NCBI GenBank assembly: GCA_008000375.1
Contig: SMOI01000093.1
Coordinates: forward strand, 46,535 to 110,534
Length of the DNA: 64,000 nt
Direction of reading: 5' to 3'
Origin: Poteriospumella lacustris
Taxonomy: Eukaryota > Sar > Chrysophyceae > Chromulinales > Dinobryaceae
This document shows, in pieces, positions 53,702 to 62,407 of this stretch. How positions within the stretch are numbered: the stretch's first letter is position 1; every line of letters starts with the position of its first letter. The notes under the pieces are model-generated. The model saw nothing but the letters and a program-made list of their open reading frames with translations, made no database searches and was not told the origin of the DNA. The position numbers were made by a program, and so were the translations under genes.

Positions 53702-54210
53702 AATGTACAAACCTATGCCTTTTGCAGCGCATATATTTGATTATCACCGACAAATGATGTACACTCTATAACCCTGCAGGAGAAACGGTGAACGACGGTG
53801 AAGAGCGACCGACTGGTGGCATCGAAACGAGGATAGTTAGGCCTTAGCAGGAGACGTATCACAGGCTTTGTTGCTATGCTGCTTTACTAATGAGGCGTAG
53901 GGGAGGGAGACGGAGAGGACGCGCAGACCACTCAGGCCGCCCGTCGAAGAAACAGCCCCTCGGCCATTGCACTCCACCGCCCCCCCCCCCCAACACCACC
54001 GATTACACGCCAGTCACATATACATGGCAAACTATACATATATACAGGACAGACGAAGCAAGAAGAGGCCCGTGACGAGACGACAAACCGAACGTTGGTC
54101 GTCCGCACACGGAGGTGTCTCTCGACGGTCGACAAGAGAGACGCCCCCGGGGCCCACAATAAACTGCAGAAAAGAACCTCCGCACACACCACACCACAAG
54201 ACAAATGAGC
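53702..54210. repeat. 0.5 kb interspersed repeat, copy 1
   Basis: It matches 56114-56592 in the same orientation from AATGTACAAACCTATG to GACAAATGAGC, with small indels and a C-homopolymer in the middle. It contains no convincing ORF. Origin unknown; it could be the remnant of a non-autonomous element. Confidence 0.85.
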
Positions 54211-54508
54211 CGGTCGGTTGCCGGCTCAATCGTGTGAACGTTCGTTCATTTCAATGTCATGTCCTGTCGACCTTACCAAACCTCTCCCATTCATTCATTT
54301 CACCAATCTGTACGTCGCAAGAAAGAAACACAGCACATAGATAAAGAAAGAAACCCCCAACCAGACTCATAGTCTACCCTGTTCTTCCATCCACCCTCCA
54401 TCATCACTTCCCACCTCGCCTAACTCTCACACCCACCATAGAATTCAACGAGCGTCTTATTTTTCTCTCTTTCCGCGCTCATAAATGTTTGAGTTTGTTT
54501 GTTACTAG

Positions 54509-54596
54509 CAAGGGGAAAGCCCCCCCCCCAGTGGTAAGCCGGAAGGTCTGTATAGTATATATGGCCTTCCGGCTTGCCACGGGGGGCTTCCCCTTG
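54509..54596. repeat. Long foldback hairpin element, copy 1
   Basis: It is an imperfect palindrome of 88 bp. The outer stem is CAAGGGGAA(A)GCCCCCC, the inner stem is GTGGTAAGCCGGAAGG against CCTTCCGGCTTGCCAC, and the loop is A/T-rich. The outer stem, a bulged A and extra bases on the left arm are shared with the copy at 62748, while the inner stems differ in a compensated way. Confidence 0.85.
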
Positions 54597-54678
54597 TTAT
54601 AGGCACGTACAGTGTGCTTGTACAAGAATCTCGTTTCATCATGTCGACATGAACTTGGCTACGATCTACGGATCATCA

Positions 54679-55822
54679 CTACCCTCTAAGCAGATCGAGT
54701 AGGCTTGGAACCCGAGCAATGTCGCACACCAAGCTGTACGCCGTGTGTCCATGAAAACTGCTAGCCACAGAAGCCTCCAAGTCAGAAAATGCGCGCTTCT
54801 TTTTGCCTTTGGGACCACCCAATGTCGTGTCATCATGGGATGCTACGTGTACCCCTACAACTCGAAGAACGTTGCCAACAGCGGCGGTAATCACTCCGGT
54901 CCCCGAGCAACCGTCGAAATTATAGTACTGGGCATGGAAGAGAGCACTGCCTTCACCTAGTTCTTCAATAGACTCCACCGAGCTCAAGCGTGCATACGTG
55001 CCCACAGTGTCGCATGAACTGGCATACTTCAAACCAACGACTGCGATTGGTTGAGCCAGCCTGACGGGCTGATCACTGTAAGGCATGAAACGATGGAAAA
55101 CCGCCGAGAAATCCAAGACGATCACTGCAACATCAACCATGTCTTTCTCAAATCTCTCAAACTCCACTCTTCCAGACATCTTGGTTCCGTTTCTGGTGGT
55201 TATCGTCACCAGTGTGTTGAGCGGTACCATACCGTGAAGCGCAGTAAGAGCCCTTCTTTCGGAAATAGCTACACCACTCGCAGTAAACGTCTTTCTCTTC
55301 ACTTTGATGGATAAAATCAGAGAAGAGACGATAGCTTCCTCAAAATTGGCATCAGACAATGTGCCTATTAGAGTGAAAAGCATTGTTGTTACAAAACAAA
55401 AAACACTATGATAAATGGATAAATTTACCTTGTACTGGCAGAGGAGTGAACTCAATAAAATAATAAACTCCATTAGCCACAAGTTCATCGACATTATCGA
55501 TGTCACGACTATTTGAGGAAAGAGTTCCACCGGTGACGGTGAAAGTTTCTCTCATCTGTTCCTTCACATATTTTGCAGTTACAATGGGCTTGAGCCTAAA
55601 TCTCGAACGCTTCATTGCACCATTGTAAACTATATAGACAAAAATATATTCACCGCCAGTATCTTCCGCTGCGCTGCTCGATCCTGCGCGACTCGATCGT
55701 GTACCACCTGCTGCAGCGCTACGAAGGCTTCTCGCTGACGCCGGAGGCTCTGCTGCTGCTGGGCAACTCGCTGGACACGTCGATCCTCGTCGACCCGACG
55801 CTGCAGCACGAGTGCGAGACAT
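54679..55822 (-). CDS. Trypsin-like serine protease domain with N-terminal ubiquitin-like header
   Basis: Exons are complement of 55822-55429 and 55364-54679 over a 64 bp intron, giving 359 residues; ATG 55615 would give 290. The header (EYIFVYIVYNGAMKRSRFRL to NVDELVANGVYYFIEF) has the strand-helix-strand pattern and the D-x-VDELV segment of Crinkler-like N-terminal domains. The protease part has His in ALTALHGMVP, Asp in DMVDVAVIVLD and Ser in FDGCSGTGVI, so the triad is complete. It has no signal peptide. The first 55 residues from ATG 55822 are read antisense through a GC-rich gene fragment, and the first header strand lies upstream of ATG 55615; the real start is therefore uncertain. Header-plus-effector architectures suggest a secreted or host-directed protein, but that is inference. 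Confidence 0.6.
55664..55818 (+). pseudogene. Copied GC-rich exon fragment of an unknown gene
   Basis: About 155 bp reads on the + strand as PLRCSILRDSIVYHLLQRYE and onward to QHECE, with nearly every third base G or C, unlike the A/T-rich DNA on both sides. It has no start or stop of its own. The parent gene is not in this window. On the minus strand it supplies the 5' codons of the protease gene. Confidence 0.55.
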
Positions 55823-56704
55823 ATTTTTTCAATAGTCAAGCAAAAAATGAATCAGCCCTTGGAAATCCAGGCCTTCGTTCCTTTGGGGGTGGGGTGTGGG
55901 GTGTGGGTTTCTGGGGGTGGTGGTGTGTGGGTTTCTGGTTCGCATTCCCCGCTCCCCGCCATATATATATGCAGTGTGTTTATGTGTTACTAGTACTGGA
56001 GTAGTTCTAGTATACCATATACCATGTAAATTACAACACAAACCAAAGAGCGCATCAGTATCTTTCTGACGTTGGTGAAAGCTCCAACCATTTCCTGTTG
56101 ATTTAACAGGGAAAATGTACAAACCTATGACTTTTGCACCACATATATTTCATTTTCACCAACAAATGATGTACAATCTATAACCCTGCAGGAGAAACGG
56201 TGAACGACGACCGACTGGTGGCATCGAAACGAGGATAGCAGGAGACGTATCACAGGCTTTGTTGCTATGCTGCTTTACTAATGAGGTGTAGGGGAGGGAG
56301 ACGGAGAGAACGCGCAGACCACTCAGGCCGCCCGTCGAAGGAACAGCCCCTCGGCCATTGCACTCCACCCACCCCCCCCCCAACACCACCGATTACACGC
56401 CAGTCACATACATGGCAAACTATACATATATACAGGACAGATGAAGCAAGAAGAGGCCCGTGACGAGACGACAAACCGAACGTTGGTCGTCCGCACACGG
56501 AGGTGTCTCTCGACGGTCGACGAGAGAGACGCCCCCGGGGCCCACAATAAACTGCAGAAAAGAACCTCCGCACACACCACAAGACAAATGAGCAAGCGAA
56601 AAGGTGACGACACACACAGAGACAGAGACCACACAGAGACACACACGTAGTAGAGGGGGCGGGGACATGACAAAAACGCACAAAGGGAAAGAGACGGTGG
56701 CGCA
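55823..56704. other. Gene-free stretch with G/T-rich run and repeat copy
   Basis: A G/T-rich run with GGGGTGTGG and GTGGGTTTCTGG units lies at 55886-55960, then A/T-rich DNA and repeat copy 2. No gene was seen. Confidence 0.5.
56114..56592. repeat. 0.5 kb interspersed repeat, copy 2
   Basis: Direct-orientation counterpart of 53702-54210, about 2.4 kb away. It is about 30 bp shorter owing to small deletions. Confidence 0.85.
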
Positions 56705-58597
56705 TCACCGCGGGGGCGCCGCAGACCCCGACCGTTTGTTCGCCGCGGATAACGAATCCGTCAAGAGCGATCGAGACGACGTGGCAGTGGGCGGTGCGAA
56801 CGAAGACGTAGCCGTTGGCGTGAACCCCGACGTTGACGAGGGAGAGAACGTGAACGCCGGGCGCTGCGGTTTCGGTGGCGGTGGCGGTGGCGACCGTTCG
56901 GTCGGTGGAGGAACCGCCGCCGCCGCCGCTGCTGCTGTAGCTGCCGCCTGGTTCGCCTGCGGTTGAGATGGCACGAAGAGCAGCGACGAGGACGATTGCG
57001 ACGAAGGAGAGAAGGCAATCGTGTGGTTGACGGGGTTGATGCGCTGCGACGTCGCGGCGGACGAGGACGTCGACGGCGCAGCGGACGCCGTCGGTGGGGT
57101 GGACGGCACCTGCGTCGCAGGTGGCGGACGGTGCGACGTCGACGCGGACGAGGGCATCGACGGCGGCGAGAACGGCGTCGTTGGGGTGACGTCGGTCCAC
57201 AGCAGGTCCAGCGACGTGGCGGACGGGTGCTCCGTCGCGGGGGCCGCCTGCGCAGCGGCGTTGTTCACCGACCAATCGGCGGGGAAACCGCCGTGGGCTG
57301 CGGCGAAAGGGTCGCGACTGGCGATGGCAGCTTGTCGAGCTGCAGGCGAAGGGAACAGCGAAGCGAACGGGTCGTCTGCGACGGCCTGTGCGACGATGGG
57401 GCCGCCGCTGTACGTGTCGATCGGCGCCGCCACCGCAGACAACGGCGCAGCCGTCACCGCCGTGGCCAGCACCTCGCTGGCCGCGACCGGGGCGGCTGCG
57501 GCTGCGGCTACGTGGGCAGCGCTGGTCGATGTCTCGCCGGTGGAGGATTCCCGGGACGCCGGCGGACCGCTGGCGTCCAAGTAATACGAGGCCAACGGGA
57601 ACTCGACCCAGGGACTGTCCAGGGCGGCGTGCTTCAACTGCGCGTGGTCGATGTGCGACACGCGGAAGAAGACCATCGTCGTGGTCGAGAACGAGGAGTT
57701 GATGCTGAAGAGAGTCGCCAGGCGCTGCGTACACACGAAGGTATCGCCGGCTTTCAAACAGACCTACACGACAGAACGAGGAGAGGGACACAGCAGGGCG
57801 GCGTTAACAACGACACACGGCCAGCGCACGTCACTACACACGAGAGAGAAGCCTACCTGTTGGGGCAGCCCCAGGTTTGGCCGCGGTTGAACCGAGGGAT
57901 CTTCTGAGAACTGCGTGCGACGGTAGAGGACGTGGTCCTTGAACATGTCGAGCAGCAGCATGTGGCTCTCCGGGTGCACGCAGATGTTGCCCATGTCGGC
58001 CTCGGTGATGTCGGTCAACGCGACGGCCAGCAAGAGACTGAACGGCGAATGGTCGCCCTGTCCGTTGAAACCTTCGACGATCCATTGATCGCCATGCAAC
58101 GCGGGGGATTCCACGGTGCAATCCAACGATGGGAACGTCATTCGGATCTGCGCGGTCTTCGGGTGGGCGACGTCGTCTTTGCCCAGCAGGTACTGCGTCA
58201 ACTGAGACAGTCCGGACTCGAAATACAGCGCCAACAGGTCCACGTCTTGGCATATGTCACCGACACAATACATCGCCCCGTGTCGTGACTTCAGCAGACC
58301 GTTGGCGGTGGCCGTATGCGACTGTTGGAAGTGCTTCACCGAGTGTGACGGTGACGTCAACGAGCTGGGCGCCTGTTGGGAGTAACGATACATCCAGAAC
58401 TGTAAGATCTTGTTGGCCGCTTGCAGCAACGGAGAAGAAACGACTTGGCGAATGATGGTGAATCCGCGTTGAAAGAACTGCTGGAACACGGGGAACTGCG
58501 CCGACTTCTGAAACGTTTCGACGTTTTGCGTCAGCAGCGGGGGTACCGACTCGAGCGCGTTTGATGACGACGGGCCAGTCGGGGCGGTGGAGGACAT
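56705..58597 (-). CDS. Phytanoyl-CoA dioxygenase (PhyH)-like protein, probably catalytically dead
   Basis: Exons are complement of 58597-57857 and 57763-56705 over a 93 bp intron, giving 599 residues. The PhyH fold shows FQRGFTIIRQVVSS at the start, the proximal Fe ligands His-x-Asp in ALHGDQWIVEGF, and the VHPESHML segment. In relatives the distal block reads roughly HQRLAH...N-S...R-MVYFRV; here it is TQRLATLFSINSSFSTTTMV, so the distal His and the 2-oxoglutarate-binding Arg are both Thr. The last 260 residues are Ala/Ser/Pro/Thr-rich with Pro runs. The region around 57259-57390 is copied to 59497. The reading frame of another protein overlaps its first codons (see the next entry), so the true N-terminus may be longer. 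Confidence 0.7.
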
Positions 58598-59489
58598 TGG
58601 ACAACAGGCCGTCGCGCAAGAAGAACTGCAACGCTTCGGCGTTCGTCGACGACTGCAGAAACAGGAAGCCCTCGTCCGTGTAGAAGTACTTCATCAGCGC
58701 GTCTTTGCCCGCCGCATATCCCGGGAACGCGGGCGACTCCATAGACAATCCTACAGCAGCCAATGATGAGGATTGCTGGGAAGCCTGTGAACCAGGAGAA
58801 TTGGGAGGGAATCCCAACTGCGGCACGGCGGCTGAGTGCGACAAATGGTCACCTCGCAAGATGCGAGCGTTGTGCTGTTTGCGCAGGGCCTCGTGTTGAT
58901 GCGCCTGCGTTTGTGAACAGCTGGAATATCCTGAGTCGCACGAGGGCAGACGGAAATAGTGTGCCGACGAGTTGCTGTGGGTGCTGCCCTGACTGCGGCA
59001 GCTCTGACCGCCAACACTGAACGTGTCCTCGGCGACCACGCCGCCACCGATCAGAGGGTTGCTGTATTCCTGCAGAATAGATGATTGGGGTACTGGTGGA
59101 GGCTGGTTGTCGGTGCCGTTGATTTGAACGGCTGCCGAAACCAGCTGCCATTCCGCCAGACATCCCTTTTCGCCGTTGCCGACGAGCTGACCCTGTCGCG
59201 TCATGGTGAAGTACCAGCCACGCGAGCCTCGACTGTTGTATTGGTGCAAATACATTTTGGGCATCAAATAAAGCGCCTTGGAAGGAGAGTTGCCGACTTT
59301 GAAGATGGCCTCGACGTCTCGTTCGAACGAAAATTCGACCGCGCCGCCGCCCTTGATTTTCAAGAATTTCCCTGGGACCTGGGCCATCTCAAAGACCATC
59401 TCATCAACGGAGATGAAATGGGCGTACAGGATCTCCCCGATTTGAAGTGAAGTGGCTGGCTGATGCAAACGCACCATCGCCTGAAACAT
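58257..59489 (-). CDS. Unknown N-terminal module, frame overlapping the PhyH-like gene
   Basis: From ATG 59489 (or 59477) the frame gives a soluble protein with coding-like third positions down to about 58540: MVRLHQPATSLQIGEILYAH, then a beta-rich domain (MYLHQYNSRGSRGWYFTMTR), a Ser/Gln-rich linker, and DALMKYFYTDEGFLFLQSST. After about 58540 the third positions stop looking coding, and the PhyH-like frame takes over. The simplest reading is that both are one protein separated by a single-base frameshift, or by a splice that I cannot place. No family recognised for the module. The acceptor-like GTTTCAG before 59484 suggests that a 5' exon may be missing. Confidence 0.45.
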   Translation of the reverse strand: MFQAMVRLHQPATSLQIGEILYAHFISVDEMVFEMAQVPGKFLKIKGGGAVEFSFERDVEAIFKVGNSPSKALYLMPKMYLHQYNSRGSRGWYFTMTRQGQLVGNGEKGCLAEWQLVSAAVQINGTDNQPPPVPQSSILQEYSNPLIGGGVVAEDTFSVGGQSCRSQGSTHSNSSAHYFRLPSCDSGYSSCSQTQAHQHEALRKQHNARILRGDHLSHSAAVPQLGFPPNSPGSQASQQSSSLAAVGLSMESPAFPGYAAGKDALMKYFYTDEGFLFLQSSTNAEALQFFLRDGLLSNVLHRPDWPVVIKRARVGTPAADAKRRNVSEVGAVPRVPAVLSTRIHHHSPSRFFSVAASGQQDLTVLDVSLLPTGAQLVDVTVTLGEALPTVAYGHRQRSAEVTTRGDVLCR

Positions 59490-59496
59490 AAGCGAC

Positions 59497-59628
59497 CGTT
59501 GTTCACCGACCAATCGGCGGGGAAACCGCCGTGGGCTGCGGCGAAAGGGTCGCGACTGGCGTTGGCAGCTTGTCGAGCTGCAGGCGAAGGGAACAGCGAA
59601 GCAAACGGGTCGTCTGCGACGGCCTGTG
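59497..59628 (-). pseudogene. 132 bp copy of a PhyH-like gene segment
   Basis: It is identical to 57259-57390 without indels except for two substitutions that I could see, offset by 2238 bp, in the same orientation. It sits directly in front of the module at 59489. Next to it (59637-59673) is a small tandem TGTAAATGAACCTTGAT repeat. Confidence 0.88.
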
Positions 59629-59918
59629 AATGAAAGGAAATTGTAAATGAACCTTGATTGTAAATGAACCTTGATTCCAGATTGGACCTTCTTCGCTGCT
59701 GCGGACGAAAAATGATAAATGGACAAGTACAATGTACTTACATTTATGCTGATTAAGTATATATGTGAGTTATATTGGTGACGAAGAAGTACACATTTCA
59801 TTGTGCGCTTTCAAGAAGTGCAAACATCACCTCGTCAGATTTGAGCATCTCCACGAGGCCCTCTCGACCTTTCGCGGCACAATCGAATTCGACCGAAATC
59901 CAGACCAACAAAAAGAAA

Positions 59919-60050
59919 ATGTTTCGGGCCTCCCAATTGATGATTTTTTGTGTCCTGTCCGTCATTTGTCTACTAGCTTCTTCGTGGACGCACGCCAGCA
60001 ACAATCCCCTCAAAGTCCGCACCACGGTTCGTCCAATGTTTCCTGGCTGA
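59919..60050 (+). CDS. Small predicted secreted peptide, 43 aa
   Basis: The ORF runs ATG to TGA. Residues 1-27 form a good signal peptide (QLMIFCVLSVICLLASSWTH), followed by about 16 basic residues (NNPLKVRTTVRPMFPG). It lies 144 bp before the Crinkler-like start. It could be an independent small secreted protein, or a 5' exon whose splice to the next gene I cannot prove. Confidence 0.35.
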   Translation: MFRASQLMIFCVLSVICLLASSWTHASNNPLKVRTTVRPMFPG

Positions 60051-60193
60051 GCCTCGCGATGTGACTGATATGGTTGGTTGCTGGTTGCTGTTTTCCCATA
60101 GATATTCCGAGCCAGTCAGTCTCACCCCTCGTCGCCCACCACCCTGAAAGGTTTGTCGTCTGCCTTGTCGTTGCAGCAGCAGCGTTGATTCAC

Positions 60194-62407
60194 ATGGTCT
60201 ATGTTGTAGAGGTGTTTTCCGAAGTGTTGAGCTCGCAACAGCGCGTGATCAATGTTGACACGCGACCGTTGTCGATCATCGACAGCCCATCCAGGACGTT
60301 GAGGCAGCCGTACACGAACCCGGACCCGTCGTTTGTCACCCGTGCGGCAGATAAGATCATCTCGGACAAAGTCTTAATCGGCTCCAGATCCAATCCTCTG
60401 CACGCTACGTTGGCCGGCAAAGGGAAAGGGAAGACCCGTTTCCTTGTGGAGCTCGAAAAAGAGCTCAACACACGCGATGGCGTGTTTGCGCTGGCCATCA
60501 CATTCAACAACAAATGGACTACCATCGCGAGGTTCAATAAGAACGATGATATGTCGATGGCGGTGGAGGTGGTTCTCCGTATGCTGACCATGGCCTACGG
60601 CGTTGAAAAATTTGGTCCTTTGCGGGACCTTTTCACAGATTTGTTGAGTTGTGTGTTGAGTCATGACCGCCAAGTCGACGCCGCGCAGTTGCTGCGTACG
60701 TGTGTCGAGTGCATTGTCGAAGATGTGCGGCGATCAAAGCCTGGCTGCAATCGGTTGGTGTTGCTCGTTGACGAACCCATGTATTTGGTCGAAAGCGGGA
60801 TCGTTGTTGGAGCGTACAACTCCCTGCGTTCGGTGTTGTTGGATGAACCGATACTGGACGACTTGCGCACGAGTCTCGTCATGACGGCTCTCTATGTCGA
60901 CATTTCTGGTGCAACCGACTCAGGACGAACGATCAACACTTTTTCGCTGCCCGCCAAACTGGTCATCGACGACCTCTACAACAAGTGGCTGCCCGCCCAT
61001 CTCCCACAGCTGTACAATGAGACGTTGACGGATGAGAGCACCGAACCTGCGTTGAAGATCCTAGTGACACTCACCGCATCGATCCCACGGGCGACGGAGG
61101 AGTTGGTGAACATTCTGATTCATGCCTTCCCGCCCGATCAGCCGCTGCGGTTCAATTCCTCGAACGTCTGCGATGTATTGGACGAGGTATTCAACAGAAT
61201 GCAGGAGCGGTATCCGTTAACGTTTACCGCAGATATCATGCTCACCGATAATGTCCTCGCTTACAGCATTCTATGGAATGCACCTATGAAGTGGAACGAG
61301 GACGTGAACTGTGTGATGGTGGACGGGTACGTCACCAACCCTCCGAGTGTAATCGCCATCGGCATGACGCATACGCCGGAGGTGTCGGCCCTGTCGTTGT
61401 GTCGCCTGCAAGATCGAACGAAAATCCTGGAGCCCGAGCACTTGGGAGCACTGTATCCTCTCATGAAGGCCATCGTCGGCATCGTGAGGAACGCGTCCAC
61501 GTTTACGGCGCCAGAAAAGCTGGGCGAACCGTTGGAAAGGATGGGGAACGCCGTCATTTCTTCGAAGTTGTTGAGTGCACAACGATATCTGCCGAAGATG
61601 GCAAACAGTGCCTATTCGTTGTTTGGCTTGTTGGGTATCGGCAAAGGCGGGGTGGTGAATGTCGACGAAGATGTCGACGAAGATGTCGACGAAGATGTCG
61701 ACGAAGATGTCGACGAAGATGTCGACGACGATCTCGAAGATATCAATGAAAAGGCGAACGTGGGCCTGAAGATGGCTGGTGTGGTGGCCGATTTGCGAAA
61801 ATTCTACCATCGTCCGTCCCTGCCCGACAGCCATACTCGTCTCCAAGCACATGTCGACCAGCTCCGGAAGCGTACCATCACGACAGGCGATGTCCGCATC
61901 CTTAACTGCAGCAAATCCGAGGCCTGGGATGGCATGTGGATGCTTCGACAAAAAACCGACGACCAGCCGTTCGTACTGGTGGTCGAGTACAAGTTCCGCG
62001 AAATCGACATCGAACACAAAGCGGCTGGTGCAAAGTCTACGCCGGACAACCGTCAGGCCGAGTATTTCCGCGATACCATCGTCCCTGCCTGCCAAGCGGC
62101 TGTCGGACACCACGACAAGCAATACGCGGACACGGCGGCGGCAGCCATCGCAGCGGGTCGCTTCACGTACGTGTACATCGACACCCAGTATACGAAAGAA
62201 AACGACGTCGGCCTGGTCTTTCCGGGCAACAAGCACTTTCTTCGGCTGACCGGGGCGGCGGCGCGGCGGGCTCTGACGGACGTGGGTGCAGAGGTGCTCG
62301 ACGTGGTCCGTCTGTCGTCGACACTGCATCAGAAGACGGCTGCGCGGAAGACGGTTCTGCGACAGCAGCCATCTGATGAACGGTCGACGTCTGCACCCCA
62401 AGCGTAA
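60194..62407 (+). CDS. Crinkler/RHS-type P-loop NTPase with C-terminal PD-(D/E)XK-like nuclease domain
   Basis: The protein has 737 residues from the first ATG (60194); the frame opens at TTG 60074, and a 3' splice-like site just before 60180 hints at an upstream exon. The NTPase part has Walker A AGKGKGKTRF, Walker B NRLVLLVDEPMYL and a sensor-like SLVMTALYVD. After the helical region a (VDED) repeat forms an acidic hinge. The C-terminal domain has a helix with RLQAHVDQLRKRTITTG, then FVLVVEYKFREID, whose E-x-K is the nuclease-core signature, and ends in FTYVYIDTQY strands. This is the RHS/CRN architecture of trypanosome RHS proteins and oomycete or chytrid Crinklers, many of which act in nuclei. 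The usual N-terminal ubiquitin-like header is absent here. A GTAAGT donor overlaps the stop codon, so an extra 3' exon is possible. Confidence 0.7.
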   Translation: MVYVVEVFSEVLSSQQRVINVDTRPLSIIDSPSRTLRQPYTNPDPSFVTRAADKIISDKVLIGSRSNPLHATLAGKGKGKTRFLVELEKELNTRDGVFALAITFNNKWTTIARFNKNDDMSMAVEVVLRMLTMAYGVEKFGPLRDLFTDLLSCVLSHDRQVDAAQLLRTCVECIVEDVRRSKPGCNRLVLLVDEPMYLVESGIVVGAYNSLRSVLLDEPILDDLRTSLVMTALYVDISGATDSGRTINTFSLPAKLVIDDLYNKWLPAHLPQLYNETLTDESTEPALKILVTLTASIPRATEELVNILIHAFPPDQPLRFNSSNVCDVLDEVFNRMQERYPLTFTADIMLTDNVLAYSILWNAPMKWNEDVNCVMVDGYVTNPPSVIAIGMTHTPEVSALSLCRLQDRTKILEPEHLGALYPLMKAIVGIVRNASTFTAPEKLGEPLERMGNAVISSKLLSAQRYLPKMANSAYSLFGLLGIGKGGVVNVDEDVDEDVDEDVDEDVDEDVDDDLEDINEKANVGLKMAGVVADLRKFYHRPSLPDSHTRLQAHVDQLRKRTITTGDVRILNCSKSEAWDGMWMLRQKTDDQPFVLVVEYKFREIDIEHKAAGAKSTPDNRQAEYFRDTIVPACQAAVGHHDKQYADTAAAAIAAGRFTYVYIDTQYTKENDVGLVFPGNKHFLRLTGAAARRALTDVGAEVLDVVRLSSTLHQKTAARKTVLRQQPSDERSTSAPQA
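61661..61732 (+). repeat. 12 bp in-frame tandem repeat, six units
   Basis: Five exact GTCGACGAAGAT units and one variant encode Val-Asp-Glu-Asp repeats in the hinge of the Crinkler-like protein. The units keep the frame, so length can change without breaking the gene. Confidence 0.93.

Larger units (their letters stand above)
53455..54678. other. 1.2 kb gene-free stretch with repeat copy and hairpin
   Basis: It contains repeat copy 1 (53702-54210), a small stem-loop at 54207-54227 (GAGCCGG/CCGGCTC) and the long hairpin at 54509-54596. No protein-like frame was seen. Confidence 0.6.

Noticed and set aside
54481-54610. The hairpin at 54.5 kb as a rho-independent terminator
   Set aside because: The window is eukaryotic, the stem is over 30 bp, there is no T tract, and a second covarying copy exists elsewhere.
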